DNA of 54,958 nt, taken from positions 1-54,958 of IMG/VR virus record IMGVR_UViG_3300021478_000034; one strand, 5' to 3'. Within the stretch, counting starts at the first letter, position 1; every line of letters starts with the position of its first letter. The notes below the pieces were generated by a model, which worked only from the letters and a program-made list of their open reading frames with translations, was not told where the DNA came from and ran no database searches. The DNA is from a virus. Both the position numbers and the translations under genes were made by a program. Positions 36,374 to 45,687 of the stretch are shown here, piece after piece.

Positions 36374-37636
36374 TTGGCTACCAAGGCTGGCCAGCTTATT
36401 ACAGTTGGAAACCAAGTTCTTATTGAGCGCGCTCAGACCGTGGGTCCGGGTACGATTAACCGTAACGCCACGAAGGTCTATGAGTGCGGTAACTACTTCG
36501 GTGTTGCTACCGTTTTCGATATTCCGGACCTGAGCTGGACGCTACAGTCATATGACGCTTCTGCGGCTACTGAGGCCCTTCTGACTAACACTACGGCTAC
36601 AGCGCACGTACCGATTGATCTTGCTGCAAACATCCCGATCGATGTTCTTGGTGAGTTCAAGAAGGGCCGCACGGACTCAGCCCCCTACGATGTTTCACAG
36701 TCGATTGTTACCCCTTACCTGACTCTTGAGTCAATGTCTTACAAGTACGGTGTTTCAGCTCTTGCTGAGCAGACTGCTACCCTTAAGGGTGACTCGATCT
36801 TCTACACACCTGGTTCAGCTTACACCCAAGAATTTGTCGGAACTAACGCGATCAACCAGAGCTGTGCAGTGACACACGAGGCTTACCAGTACAATGGAGA
36901 CGTTCTAACTGGAACTCGTTATGCGCTTGGCGTTTCCCTTTCAAACGGTACACGTCTTCGTTACGGCGTGGACTACACTGAGACTGTTGGTACAGTTACT
37001 TCTGGTCACGCAACCCTTACGGTCGTTATCCTCGCGGCAGTTCCGTCTACCGAGAAGATCCGCATTTGTTACTCTTCTAACACTGTTGCGAACTATCCTC
37101 AGAGTGTTCACACGATCGACAGCATTGTTAAGCCAGCCGCTATCCGTGGTTACCAGATTGAGGTTTATGTCGGTGCGCTTCTAACTGGTAGCACTGGAGC
37201 TGACGCTGTTGACCCAAGTAAGTTGTGGATTTCCGTTCAGGCTGTTACTGCGGACTGGAAGGTGACCCTCGACAAGAATGAGGAGTTCGGAAACACTCAG
37301 GTTGTTTCTCAGGACTTTGACGTTCCGGCCGTTTCTGGAACCATTCAGATTCGTCCTCGCAACGTAGCTGAGATGATCCAGCGTGCTCGGCAGGCTGGCG
37401 GTGTAGCAACGGCGACTGAGGTTGCGGGTGCCCTTAACACGGCTACCGTTCCGATTGTTATTCGTCTTACCTCACCGATTGATGGTTCGATTCTGAAGGA
37501 TCTCTACATTCCAGACGCTCTTCTCACCGTTCCGCCAGTTTCTGGTGCAGCGAATAAGAAGTTGGAATACACCTTCCCATTCGAATCAAACCAGGGCTTC
37601 TTCTACGTTGTACCAGAGGGTCTTGTCCAGGCTTAA
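36374..37636 (+). CDS. major tail tube protein
   Basis: A 420-aa protein with features of a siphovirus major tail protein: a beta-rich N-terminal half, repeats of Thr/Ala/Val-rich strands, a bacterial Ig-like insertion, highly biased codons as in abundant virion proteins, and a place ahead of the tail chaperone and tape measure genes. I start it at TTG 36374, which has GGAGG eight bases upstream; the frame is open to another TTG at 36335 with no such site. A strong terminator follows. Confidence 0.72.
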   Translation: MATKAGQLITVGNQVLIERAQTVGPGTINRNATKVYECGNYFGVATVFDIPDLSWTLQSYDASAATEALLTNTTATAHVPIDLAANIPIDVLGEFKKGRTDSAPYDVSQSIVTPYLTLESMSYKYGVSALAEQTATLKGDSIFYTPGSAYTQEFVGTNAINQSCAVTHEAYQYNGDVLTGTRYALGVSLSNGTRLRYGVDYTETVGTVTSGHATLTVVILAAVPSTEKIRICYSSNTVANYPQSVHTIDSIVKPAAIRGYQIEVYVGALLTGSTGADAVDPSKLWISVQAVTADWKVTLDKNEEFGNTQVVSQDFDVPAVSGTIQIRPRNVAEMIQRARQAGGVATATEVAGALNTATVPIVIRLTSPIDGSILKDLYIPDALLTVPPVSGAANKKLEYTFPFESNQGFFYVVPEGLVQA

Positions 37637-37661
37637 TCTTTGAATTGGTTTTTGCTCTACA

Positions 37662-37711
37662 AGAAAGCAGGGAATTGATTCGCCTTAATCGGCGTCTCGT
37701 CCCTGCTTTCT
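37662..37711 (+). terminator. rho-independent terminator
   Basis: AGAAAGCAGGGA (37662-37673) pairs with TCCCTGCTTTCT (37700-37711), with a CGCC/GGCG hairpin inside and TGTTTTA after. It ends the major tail operon. Confidence 0.85.
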
Positions 37712-37726
37712 GTTTTATGGGGATGA

Positions 37727-37732
37727 TACAAT
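37727..37732 (+). promoter_or_regulatory. -10 box of the tail chaperone operon
   Basis: GATACAAT contains TACAAT (37727-37732), followed by a leader with GGAGG before ATG 37765. Confidence 0.5.
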
Positions 37733-37764
37733 GAGGTAAATGGAAAAGAAATTGGAGGATCTAA

Positions 37765-38637
37765 ATGGCTAAGGCCAAGTACAAGAAGTTAACGGATTTA
37801 TATGTTCGCGGAACCGTTAAAGAGTTTGATGATGGTACCGTTATGTGGATTCAAGTTATGAATCCGTTTGAGGCTGATGAGGCCAAGAGAAATGCTCAGG
37901 CTGTGCGTGCTAGGATTGTTGGTGCTCTAGAGTCTGGTATTTCGAATGAGATTGAAGCAATGACCGATAATTTTCATCTTAGATCTCGCAAAGAGTCTAT
38001 CGATGATATTCTGAATACCAATTATATAAAGTGGTACCAGGAGTCGGTGGACGAAATTCAGGTACACGAGGATTGGTCTGAGCGTGTAGAAATGCTCAAA
38101 AGGGCTGATAATGACACTTCCCATGTTAGCCCAGAAGAGCAAGAATATCTTGCTCAGGTAAACAGGGAATGGGTTATAGAACTTGAGCGCCGGTTAGACG
38201 AGAAGATTTCATATGAGCGTAGTATTTGTGAAAGAATGAGCCCAGAGGATCTTCTTAAAGAGTATCGAGAACTCTACTTGCAGCGTCGGGGAACTGAACA
38301 CGCTATAGCAGAGTTCAACCTTAACGAAGTTTACTTTTCTACTCGTGAATGTAATGCCCAGAAGGGTGATGAAGATAGTTCTTTCACTGTAGATTCTCAT
38401 TCTAAGTGTAATCATAGTATTAGGGTGTTCGATTCAGTGGAAGAGGTCCGAGATTTACCAGTTGAACTCTTCCAGGAGTTATTGTCATCAATTGGGTCCA
38501 TCGGGATGTCGGCACGTGATGCCCGTTTCTCGGACAGGCAGGAGAGTTCCTCAGCGTCGTCTCCTCTGCCAAGCGTGGTGGCGGAATCGACGCACTCTAT
38601 CCGGATAGAAGTATCGGAGAGTGTCCTTGGTATTTAA
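37765..38637 (+). CDS. tail assembly chaperone, short form
   Basis: A 290-aa, strongly acidic and helical protein encoded just before the tape measure gene. It should act as a chaperone during tail assembly. The C-terminal part becomes Ser-rich and ends at TAA 38635-38637. In the overlapping region a second frame (-1) opens and continues for 72 codons past this stop, a typical layout for a frameshift product. TGGAGGATCTA precedes ATG 37765. Confidence 0.8.
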   Translation: MAKAKYKKLTDLYVRGTVKEFDDGTVMWIQVMNPFEADEAKRNAQAVRARIVGALESGISNEIEAMTDNFHLRSRKESIDDILNTNYIKWYQESVDEIQVHEDWSERVEMLKRADNDTSHVSPEEQEYLAQVNREWVIELERRLDEKISYERSICERMSPEDLLKEYRELYLQRRGTEHAIAEFNLNEVYFSTRECNAQKGDEDSSFTVDSHSKCNHSIRVFDSVEEVRDLPVELFQELLSSIGSIGMSARDARFSDRQESSSASSPLPSVVAESTHSIRIEVSESVLGI

Positions 38638-38852
38638 ACGTTGCAGTTAGTCATGCTCTAAGTGTTTTAGGTTGGATGGAGCTAGGTGACGATTGCCCAC
38701 CAGAAGATATTTGGCTTGACGATGAGGCGTTAGAAGCGTATTTCGGACAATTAAAGATTAAGGGAAGCGGTGGTTCAGGTTCTATCGAGGCGGTAGAAGA
38801 GGTTCCCCTAATGGATAATTTTGATCCAGTAATTGAGATGTGGAAGAGGTGA
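38520..38852 (+). CDS. tail assembly chaperone, -1 frameshift extension
   Basis: An open frame with no start codon of its own, in the -1 frame relative to 37765-38637. It runs from just after a TGA (38517-38519) to TGA 38850-38852, and encodes a conserved-looking segment (KRGGGIDALYPDRSIGECPW, then YLNVAVSHALSVLGWMELGDD). The ribosome must shift by -1 somewhere in 38520-38634. I could not fix the slippery site; the classic TTTAAAC at the end of the overlap is in the wrong frame for this shift. Confidence 0.75.
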   Translation, partial: CPFLGQAGEFLSVVSSAKRGGGIDALYPDRSIGECPWYLNVAVSHALSVLGWMELGDDCPPEDIWLDDEALEAYFGQLKIKGSGGSGSIEAVEEVPLMDNFDPVIEMWKR

Positions 38853-38855
38853 GAA

Positions 38856-41800
38856 GTGAGTAACGAAGACTTTATTATAACAAGCGGGTTCGAACCCGGC
38901 GATACCCTTAGCGCCCTCGAAGCTATGTTCGAGAAGGCGCGGCAGATAGCAGCCTCTTCCGGCGATGGTGCCCAGCTCGGTATAATAAACGTCCTAGTCT
39001 CACAGTTGGAGACTAAACTTCGTCCTGCTATTACGGAACTCAATGAGCAACTCCATACTATAGGGGAAGGGACGGAAGTTGGCGCAGGGTTTTTATCTTC
39101 TCTGAATAAAGTAAAGGAGGAGATTAATACTTTCACTAAAGAGGTCCCCTCCCTCTTGCAGGTCCGTGACCCTGAAGTAGGAAAGAGCCTGGGAACTGCC
39201 TACACTCAGGTTTTTAATCAGATTAAGGTAGAAGCGGCAGCCACGGGAAAGTTTGCCGCTGAACAATTAAAGCTGATTGGTAACGCGGCTAATAGTACCA
39301 GGGTAACAGCACAGCGTGCTTTTCCACTTGTTCAGACACCTACCTCTGCACGCGATACGGGATACGTATTCCCTGCGCTTACTCCCGAACAGAAGCTTCA
39401 ACAGTCCACTGGTGTAAAACAAACACAAGCTGAAGCTGAGGCCCAGAAGCGCGCCAATGCTGAACTAAAGGCGCAGCAGGAGGCTGGTAAGGAGCTATTC
39501 TCACAGGGTGTTCTGAATGGAGAATATCTTAGACTCAACCAGCAGTATGGGGTAAGTCAAGAAGGTCGCCTAGTGCGCACTGACCTTCAGCCCATATTGT
39601 CATCCCAAGATCAAGAGGCAGCTCAGAGAGCTGCTGTAACAAGATTAGCTGCCGCGCAGGCTGAGCAGGCTAAGCTCGATAATATCAATAACCCTAATCC
39701 AGGTCTTCTGAGAACCTATCTTGGTGGTGCCACGGGTAGAGGTTTTGAGGCGCCTAAGACTGATTCGTTCGTGGGAGCCCTAGCCGGTACTGCCGGTGTT
39801 TTAACCAAGTACGCAGCGGCAGGTGCGGGTATTGGTATCGCAACCCAAGGTCTGCATGAGTTAATCTCTCAGACAGAGACTTATGAGGCAGCTCTTGTTA
39901 ATCTATCGGGCGTTGAGAGTCAAGCAGGTATTGGTCAACTAAGTATCAATGGAGCTATCGCGGACGGGGCGAAGTATGGGCTAGATGCTTCTCAGGCCCT
40001 GGATGCTGGTACCGCTGGTGTAAAGAATTATAGTTCTGCCATTGCACAAGGTGCTTCAGCGCAGGATGTATTCAATGAGTCGGTAAAGCAAGCCGGAATC
40101 ATTGCCACAATTACAGGCGAGGAAGTCCAGAAGGCGCAACAACAGCTTTTAGCTGTATCTAATGCGTTCAACCTTTCGTACAGTCAGCAGGGTCAAGTTT
40201 CAGATGCGGTGCTAGCTGCATCTAGGGCGTTCAACGCCTCCCCCACTGATGTCCTATCGGGTCTTCAGTCAAGCGGTGATCTCGCGGGTGTATCTGGCTT
40301 CTCTGTGGCAAGCCTTGCTGCTACGGCGGCAGCGGCTAAGGGTCAAGGAGCAGACCCCTCTGGCCTGGGTCGCCTTCTTGCTAAAGGGGGAAGCGCCCAG
40401 TTTGAGACAGGTCTTCAGACACTGGGTGTTCAGAACACTGGAAACGTCGCCACCGAACTTCAGCAAGCTGCGGGAGCTTACGCTAAGCTAACCGATGCTG
40501 AGAAAGCCCACTTCGCGCAGACGATTGGTGGCGCGCGCTCCGGAGATCTTCTTATCTCAGTCTTGAAGTCTCAGGCGCAGATAACTGATACGGTTGCTTT
40601 TGCTAATACACATGCAGGGTTGGCACAACAGGAAGCTATAAATCAGCAGAACACACTAGGTGGTCAACTGCGGCAGTTCTCGGCTGACCTGAAGGATTTA
40701 GCTTCTGAGATTACCAACACTGGGGCATTTACCCTACTAGGGTTAACCTTTGAGTCTGTAAAGACTGGACTACAGGGAATTGATCAGGCTCTTGGTGTTT
40801 TCAACACTCTTCCGGGAACGTTGAAGGAGATAGTTGTTGGTGGAACTGAACTCCTACTTGTCCTGTCTGCCTTAAGCAGGGAGGGTGGAGAGCAGGGCGG
40901 TATTAGGGGTGGTCTATCTACTCTCGGATCATTCATTAAGGGTCAGTTAACAGCTAGTCGCGGTGTTGTTGCTACAGACGTTACTTCAGCGGAGGGTACC
41001 AAGAAGGCAACTTCTGCTACTCAAACTGTTCGCTTCACCGAGGCACTCGCTGTAGCGACAAAGGCAATTCAGGATCATACTGTTGCCGTTGTTAGCGATA
41101 CAGAGAGCACCGTTCCACACACCGTAGCCGTAGACGGAGATACCGTTTCGGAAGAGGAAAATATAGTAGCCCAGAAGGGCGGCGCTTTAGCGCAGCTTAC
41201 TGGTTCCGTTGGTGGCTTCTTGGGCGCCTCTCGTGCTAGCCTGGGTGGGGCTTCGATAGGCGGAACAGCCCTCATTGGGGGGGCGGTAGCGATCGGTGCT
41301 GCTGAGATTAACAAGGCTATCTACAATGCGGCCGGATCTCAGAGTAGGGCAATTGACTCAATTAACAACCTTGCCGCAACAGGTATTAATGCCACAGATG
41401 CTAATTCGCTTCAGCAGTCAGCAAAAGATGCTTCAACTGCTGCATCTGCTGCAAAGCAATCCTCGGGTGGTGTTATTGGTAGTTACACCAACTTTGTTTC
41501 TGGAATTGCGGGACTTGGAACAACTGATCAGGCTGCTAAGGTAGCCCAGAATCAGGCTGATACTGCACAAGCTCTTGCCGCGCAGCAGAAGGTTTACAAC
41601 CCAACGGGACAGTTTAACTTCAATAATTCAGATGTCTTTACTGCTGGTACGCAGAATATTAAGCAGCTTGGTCTAGATCCTGCTGGAATTGTAAAGCAAC
41701 AACAGGATGCGCTAGCAGCTTTTATTAAAGAGTCTTCTGAGGGTAGGTCATTCCTGGGCGCTGGTCAAGGAGCGTCTTTTGCTGCGAATATTGGTGCGAG

Positions 41801-43856
41801 GACAATTTCACAGTTCCAGGGATCTTCCGCAGAAGCAGCCCTAGGTGTATCTAAGAATGGAAATCCTGAGCTAACCGCTGGTCAGAAATCTGATCTTGCT
41901 GCTTCTGTTACAAAAGCGACAAACGACTATATCAGTAAGAATAAGCTTGAGAATACAGATCTTTCTAAGAACCCGGAGGCACTAAAGGGTCTCAGGGACG
42001 CAACACATGCAGCACTTGAGCAGCAGCTTGCAACAGAGGGGTTTAAGAAGAGTGTCATTGCTCAACTAGCTCCTGAGTTGAGTGGGCTTGCTGCTTTTGG
42101 TGTGCAATCTGGTCGTGAAAACGTTAATCCATTTGGGGGAACAAATCTAAACCAGACCCAGGTTGGAGATATATCCAACATTGGCATAAGCTCACAGCAG
42201 TCCCTAGAGGCTCTAAATCTTCAGAAGAATACTGCAAACGCTGGTCGAAACCCTCTTGTTGATTCAGAGGGTGCTGCACTGACCACTCAGTTGGACAACT
42301 TGAAAACCCTTAGGTCTCAGTTAGCAGCGGCCGATCCGGGTGCCGACTTAAGTGCTATTGATGATGAGATTCAGAAGGTTAAACTAGCCCAAGGGACGGC
42401 GCTGGCAACATATGCCAAGAATGCTGCCGCCTTCCAGGCTGGTCTATTGGCTCCTAATGATGTAGCCGCCAACCTAGCCACTCAGCTAAAGGGGCTTACC
42501 ACAGCGGCCCAAACAGACACCGGGCAGGCGCTCCAGCAGGATCTAGACCAAGCTGCCCAGATTAAGTTTCAGCAGAGTTTACTTTCTAGCACCACTACGC
42601 CAATCTCGACCCTTCTGAATAAGACAGCCAGTGGTTCCGCTCCCTCCGTAGATACTCAAGCAGCGGCCCTAGCAAAGCAGGCTGGTGTAAGTGCTTCCCA
42701 ACTAGCTGCCGTTTCTTCTCCTGGATCTTCTATTGGACAGGCAACCCAGACGGTCTTAGCCGCACAGGGTCAGTATAATGAGGACCTAAAGAATCAGATT
42801 ACTGATCAGAATACTTTAAATAGGGATAAGGCTGCTATCGCGCAGAATCAGCTTGCTCTTGCCCAGGCTCAACAACAAGATTCCGCCGCTCAGTTAGAGG
42901 CGAGCGTCGCAATTGGGGATGTTGTTGGTCAGGCTAAGGCTCAGCAGCAGGCCCTGTTAGCTCAGGCGAACGTAACAGCAGATCCCGGTGCTGCGGCTTC
43001 CTTGCGTAGGCAAGCTGCTCAACAGGGAGCAACGGCAGCAATCGATGTTACTAACATCGCCGGTCTACAAGCCCTCGCCGCTATCCAGCCAGGAAACGAC
43101 CTAGGTACCGCAAGTCAGCAACTTGCAAATGATAGGGCTAAACTGGCGACACTTAGATCTACGACTCCAGGGGATTTGCAGGCTATAGCGCAAGCCCAGC
43201 AGTCTATTAATCAGGACATTATTTCTGTTGTAAGTGCTTATACTGCATATGCGGGTGCTGTTAATACATCGAACATCGATCAAACTAACCCGGTTGCCGT
43301 TGCCCAAGCGGCGGCAAGGACGGCCGCTCAAGCAGTTGCTAAGGATGTTTCTACGGGCGTTGGTGGCACTAAGCTTATTCAGGATCAGAATGCGGCGGCA
43401 GCAGCGGTTTCCAATGCCAGTCAGGCAGCTTTTAGTCAGCAGTTCACTGATCAACAGAATCAATTTAATCTCCATCAGATAACAGCCTCTGCGTATATTA
43501 ACTATCTTGATTCGACTAGAGATTCATTAAAGGCTCAGCTTACCGCTATGAAGGCTGGTTCCCAAGGAGCACGCCAGATTCTGGATGAGCTAACTCAGGT
43601 TAATCAGACGATTCTTTCTGTTGCCAATCAGGCATCAGGGCAGTTCAACTTGGGTAACATAAATATCCCAACTCCTTATGAGGTGCAGCGGTCGATTGCG
43701 GCAAGTGGCGTTGGAGCAGGGTATAATGTTATGCCTATAACAAACAATACTTCTATTGTAATCAACGGTACTGATCTAGCAGCCGTGCAGGCTATATTGT
43801 CACAGTACCTAGCTAACCCGTTGACAACGGTTACGACAGCACCTCGGAAGGTTTGA
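38856..43856 (+). CDS. tape measure protein
   Basis: At 1666 aa, this is the largest gene of the window and the expected tape measure, which sets tail length and enters the cell during infection. At about 1.5 angstrom per residue it predicts a tail of about 250 nm. It is rich in Ala, Gln and Ser, largely helical, with a hydrophobic glycine-rich region (about 290-330, GTAGVLTKYAAAGAGIGIAT) and a further small-residue segment near 780-815. It starts at GTG 38856 after AGAGGTGAG. No peptidoglycan hydrolase motif is seen. Confidence 0.93.
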   Translation: MSNEDFIITSGFEPGDTLSALEAMFEKARQIAASSGDGAQLGIINVLVSQLETKLRPAITELNEQLHTIGEGTEVGAGFLSSLNKVKEEINTFTKEVPSLLQVRDPEVGKSLGTAYTQVFNQIKVEAAATGKFAAEQLKLIGNAANSTRVTAQRAFPLVQTPTSARDTGYVFPALTPEQKLQQSTGVKQTQAEAEAQKRANAELKAQQEAGKELFSQGVLNGEYLRLNQQYGVSQEGRLVRTDLQPILSSQDQEAAQRAAVTRLAAAQAEQAKLDNINNPNPGLLRTYLGGATGRGFEAPKTDSFVGALAGTAGVLTKYAAAGAGIGIATQGLHELISQTETYEAALVNLSGVESQAGIGQLSINGAIADGAKYGLDASQALDAGTAGVKNYSSAIAQGASAQDVFNESVKQAGIIATITGEEVQKAQQQLLAVSNAFNLSYSQQGQVSDAVLAASRAFNASPTDVLSGLQSSGDLAGVSGFSVASLAATAAAAKGQGADPSGLGRLLAKGGSAQFETGLQTLGVQNTGNVATELQQAAGAYAKLTDAEKAHFAQTIGGARSGDLLISVLKSQAQITDTVAFANTHAGLAQQEAINQQNTLGGQLRQFSADLKDLASEITNTGAFTLLGLTFESVKTGLQGIDQALGVFNTLPGTLKEIVVGGTELLLVLSALSREGGEQGGIRGGLSTLGSFIKGQLTASRGVVATDVTSAEGTKKATSATQTVRFTEALAVATKAIQDHTVAVVSDTESTVPHTVAVDGDTVSEEENIVAQKGGALAQLTGSVGGFLGASRASLGGASIGGTALIGGAVAIGAAEINKAIYNAAGSQSRAIDSINNLAATGINATDANSLQQSAKDASTAASAAKQSSGGVIGSYTNFVSGIAGLGTTDQAAKVAQNQADTAQALAAQQKVYNPTGQFNFNNSDVFTAGTQNIKQLGLDPAGIVKQQQDALAAFIKESSEGRSFLGAGQGASFAANIGARTISQFQGSSAEAALGVSKNGNPELTAGQKSDLAASVTKATNDYISKNKLENTDLSKNPEALKGLRDATHAALEQQLATEGFKKSVIAQLAPELSGLAAFGVQSGRENVNPFGGTNLNQTQVGDISNIGISSQQSLEALNLQKNTANAGRNPLVDSEGAALTTQLDNLKTLRSQLAAADPGADLSAIDDEIQKVKLAQGTALATYAKNAAAFQAGLLAPNDVAANLATQLKGLTTAAQTDTGQALQQDLDQAAQIKFQQSLLSSTTTPISTLLNKTASGSAPSVDTQAAALAKQAGVSASQLAAVSSPGSSIGQATQTVLAAQGQYNEDLKNQITDQNTLNRDKAAIAQNQLALAQAQQQDSAAQLEASVAIGDVVGQAKAQQQALLAQANVTADPGAAASLRRQAAQQGATAAIDVTNIAGLQALAAIQPGNDLGTASQQLANDRAKLATLRSTTPGDLQAIAQAQQSINQDIISVVSAYTAYAGAVNTSNIDQTNPVAVAQAAARTAAQAVAKDVSTGVGGTKLIQDQNAAAAAVSNASQAAFSQQFTDQQNQFNLHQITASAYINYLDSTRDSLKAQLTAMKAGSQGARQILDELTQVNQTILSVANQASGQFNLGNINIPTPYEVQRSIAASGVGAGYNVMPITNNTSIVINGTDLAAVQAILSQYLANPLTTVTTAPRKV

Positions 43857-43857
43857 T

Positions 43858-44280
43858 ATGCCACTAGGTAGTAGTACGTCGAAGCAGGCGCGAGGTATAG
43901 CCTTGGATGCTTTTTATGGGGACGGTAGGGCTGCCGGTACACCGGCTCTAATTGACATGGCCCTCTTCGTTGGAGACCCTACTGGCGCAGGTACGGAGTT
44001 AACTTCAACAGGTGGTTATGCCCGAGTTCAATTAGGGAATAATAGTACCATCTTTCCTAACGCCCTACCTACAAACAGTTATGCTAAACTGGTAGGTATT
44101 CCGATTAGGTTCCCGGTTTCCACGGCAGCTTGGTCTGGTACTCCTGATCACTGGGCTTTCTTTGATCATGCGACTAGCGACTTACTAGATTCTGGAACAA
44201 TCACGGGATCTGCAACTATTAGTGCAGCTAATCAGATTTTACGTTTTGATACCAACACGATTGAGATTACCGTAGCCTAA
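43858..44280 (+). CDS. minor tail protein
   Basis: A 140-aa beta-rich protein with a pattern often seen in small tail-tip or fibre proteins (ALFVGDPTGAGTELTSTGGY then ARV). It immediately follows the tape measure and is one base from the next tail gene. Assigned from context. Confidence 0.6.
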   Translation: MPLGSSTSKQARGIALDAFYGDGRAAGTPALIDMALFVGDPTGAGTELTSTGGYARVQLGNNSTIFPNALPTNSYAKLVGIPIRFPVSTAAWSGTPDHWAFFDHATSDLLDSGTITGSATISAANQILRFDTNTIEITVA

Positions 44281-44281
44281 T

Positions 44282-45676
44282 ATGCCAACGACAATAGATG
44301 TAAGTGGATCGGGCGCTGAAACGCGCTCCGCTTCTGCGACTTCCGCTGTCTACAATCCACCGTCTAACGATAATGTAGCCAGTGCTACAATGATAACTTA
44401 TCATCTTGCGGATATCGGGGGATCTCCTGTTACGGTTGCTTTTTCAACTATAGCTTCAAGTAGGGAATCTGGAGAGAATATTCTTGGTGGAACTGCACCT
44501 TCTGGTGGTTTGAGCCAAGGAACGATCTGGTATCGCATAGTAAACGCCTCCGTTCCGGCTGGTAACATCGTTCGCTTTGTTTCAAATGATCCTGTATTCA
44601 TGGAGGTTTTCGCGCTCCCCGCAGGAGGTCCTGCTACTACGGCAGATTTTCCTTCGATGGCTCTTCGTGGTACGTCTTCCGAACCCGGAGTTGTTTACGA
44701 TTCTACCCAATCTGCCATAATCCCAAATCATGGATATACCATAACTCCCGTTACTGGTGGTCCAGTATTGGCGTGGACAATCAAAGCGGGAGAACAGTAT
44801 TACGTCCGGGTTCATTCATTAGGGTACTATTCGGAGCCGCTTGATGGTCACCTTACTTATGACCTAGAGGCTCCCGTTCTTCAACTACGTTTAACGAGTT
44901 CTGTGCTTACTAGTACGCCCAACGTTCTAATTGCTTCGATTACAGGTGGTACACCTAACGCAATTATTACCTTTGAGATAGACGGAACCCCTCAACTCGG
45001 TGACCGCCAGCTTGATTCTGACGGAGATCTTATTGGTTCACCTATTCAGGTTCCATTTATGGCATCAGGTAGTCATATTCTGTTAATGACAGATAGTACT
45101 AGTGGGTATACATCAGGAACATTGGGGACCTTTACTGTTTCGGATCAGTTTGCTTACTATGACGATCCGCTTCCTCCGACCTTTATGCTTCCCGGAACTC
45201 CAGTTCCTGATTCTGACGGAGTGCTCCGATTCCAGCTAAATGACCCTACCACTAACACATCATTCTCGTTCCCGATTAACCCAGCTCAGGTTTCAACGAT
45301 GGCATCTCAGAGGACTATTACTTCAGGAACTACAACATCTCCGGTAGGAACTCCTATTTTATGGGAGGGTGGTAAGCGTGGTCGAGCCGTTACTCTTACA
45401 GGTGATGTGTTAACATTAGCTCAGTTGAATGATTTAAGAAGTTGGTGTGCTAAGCCTTATAGAGTTTTCATGAGCGACGAAATTGGTCGACAATGGGTTG
45501 TAATGTTTAGATCAATAAAAGCAACGCCAGTTCACGATAATCGAAACCCGGAGCATCACACATATATTTTAACCCTATTACTTCTCGGGAGAGTTCAGGA
45601 TTTGGATATTCCAGACCCTGATTATCCAGAGTTACACCTTTATCCAGCCGAAAACCTATACCCAGTTAATCTATAA
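44282..45676 (+). CDS. minor tail protein
   Basis: A 464-aa beta-rich protein. The C-terminal 120 residues (ILWEGGKRGRAVTLTGDVLT, then LRSWCAKPYRVFMSDEIGR) look like the distal-tail/baseplate domain found also in the 47496 gene, and the middle contains Ig-like strands. Probably part of the tail tip. Confidence 0.65.
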   Translation: MPTTIDVSGSGAETRSASATSAVYNPPSNDNVASATMITYHLADIGGSPVTVAFSTIASSRESGENILGGTAPSGGLSQGTIWYRIVNASVPAGNIVRFVSNDPVFMEVFALPAGGPATTADFPSMALRGTSSEPGVVYDSTQSAIIPNHGYTITPVTGGPVLAWTIKAGEQYYVRVHSLGYYSEPLDGHLTYDLEAPVLQLRLTSSVLTSTPNVLIASITGGTPNAIITFEIDGTPQLGDRQLDSDGDLIGSPIQVPFMASGSHILLMTDSTSGYTSGTLGTFTVSDQFAYYDDPLPPTFMLPGTPVPDSDGVLRFQLNDPTTNTSFSFPINPAQVSTMASQRTITSGTTTSPVGTPILWEGGKRGRAVTLTGDVLTLAQLNDLRSWCAKPYRVFMSDEIGRQWVVMFRSIKATPVHDNRNPEHHTYILTLLLLGRVQDLDIPDPDYPELHLYPAENLYPVNL

Positions 45677-45687
45677 GAAGGAATAAT

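Noticed and set aside
38631-38637. TTTAAAC as the slippery site of the tail chaperone
   Set aside because: Its codons TTA AAC lie in the extended frame, so slipping there would leave that frame and soon meet a stop.
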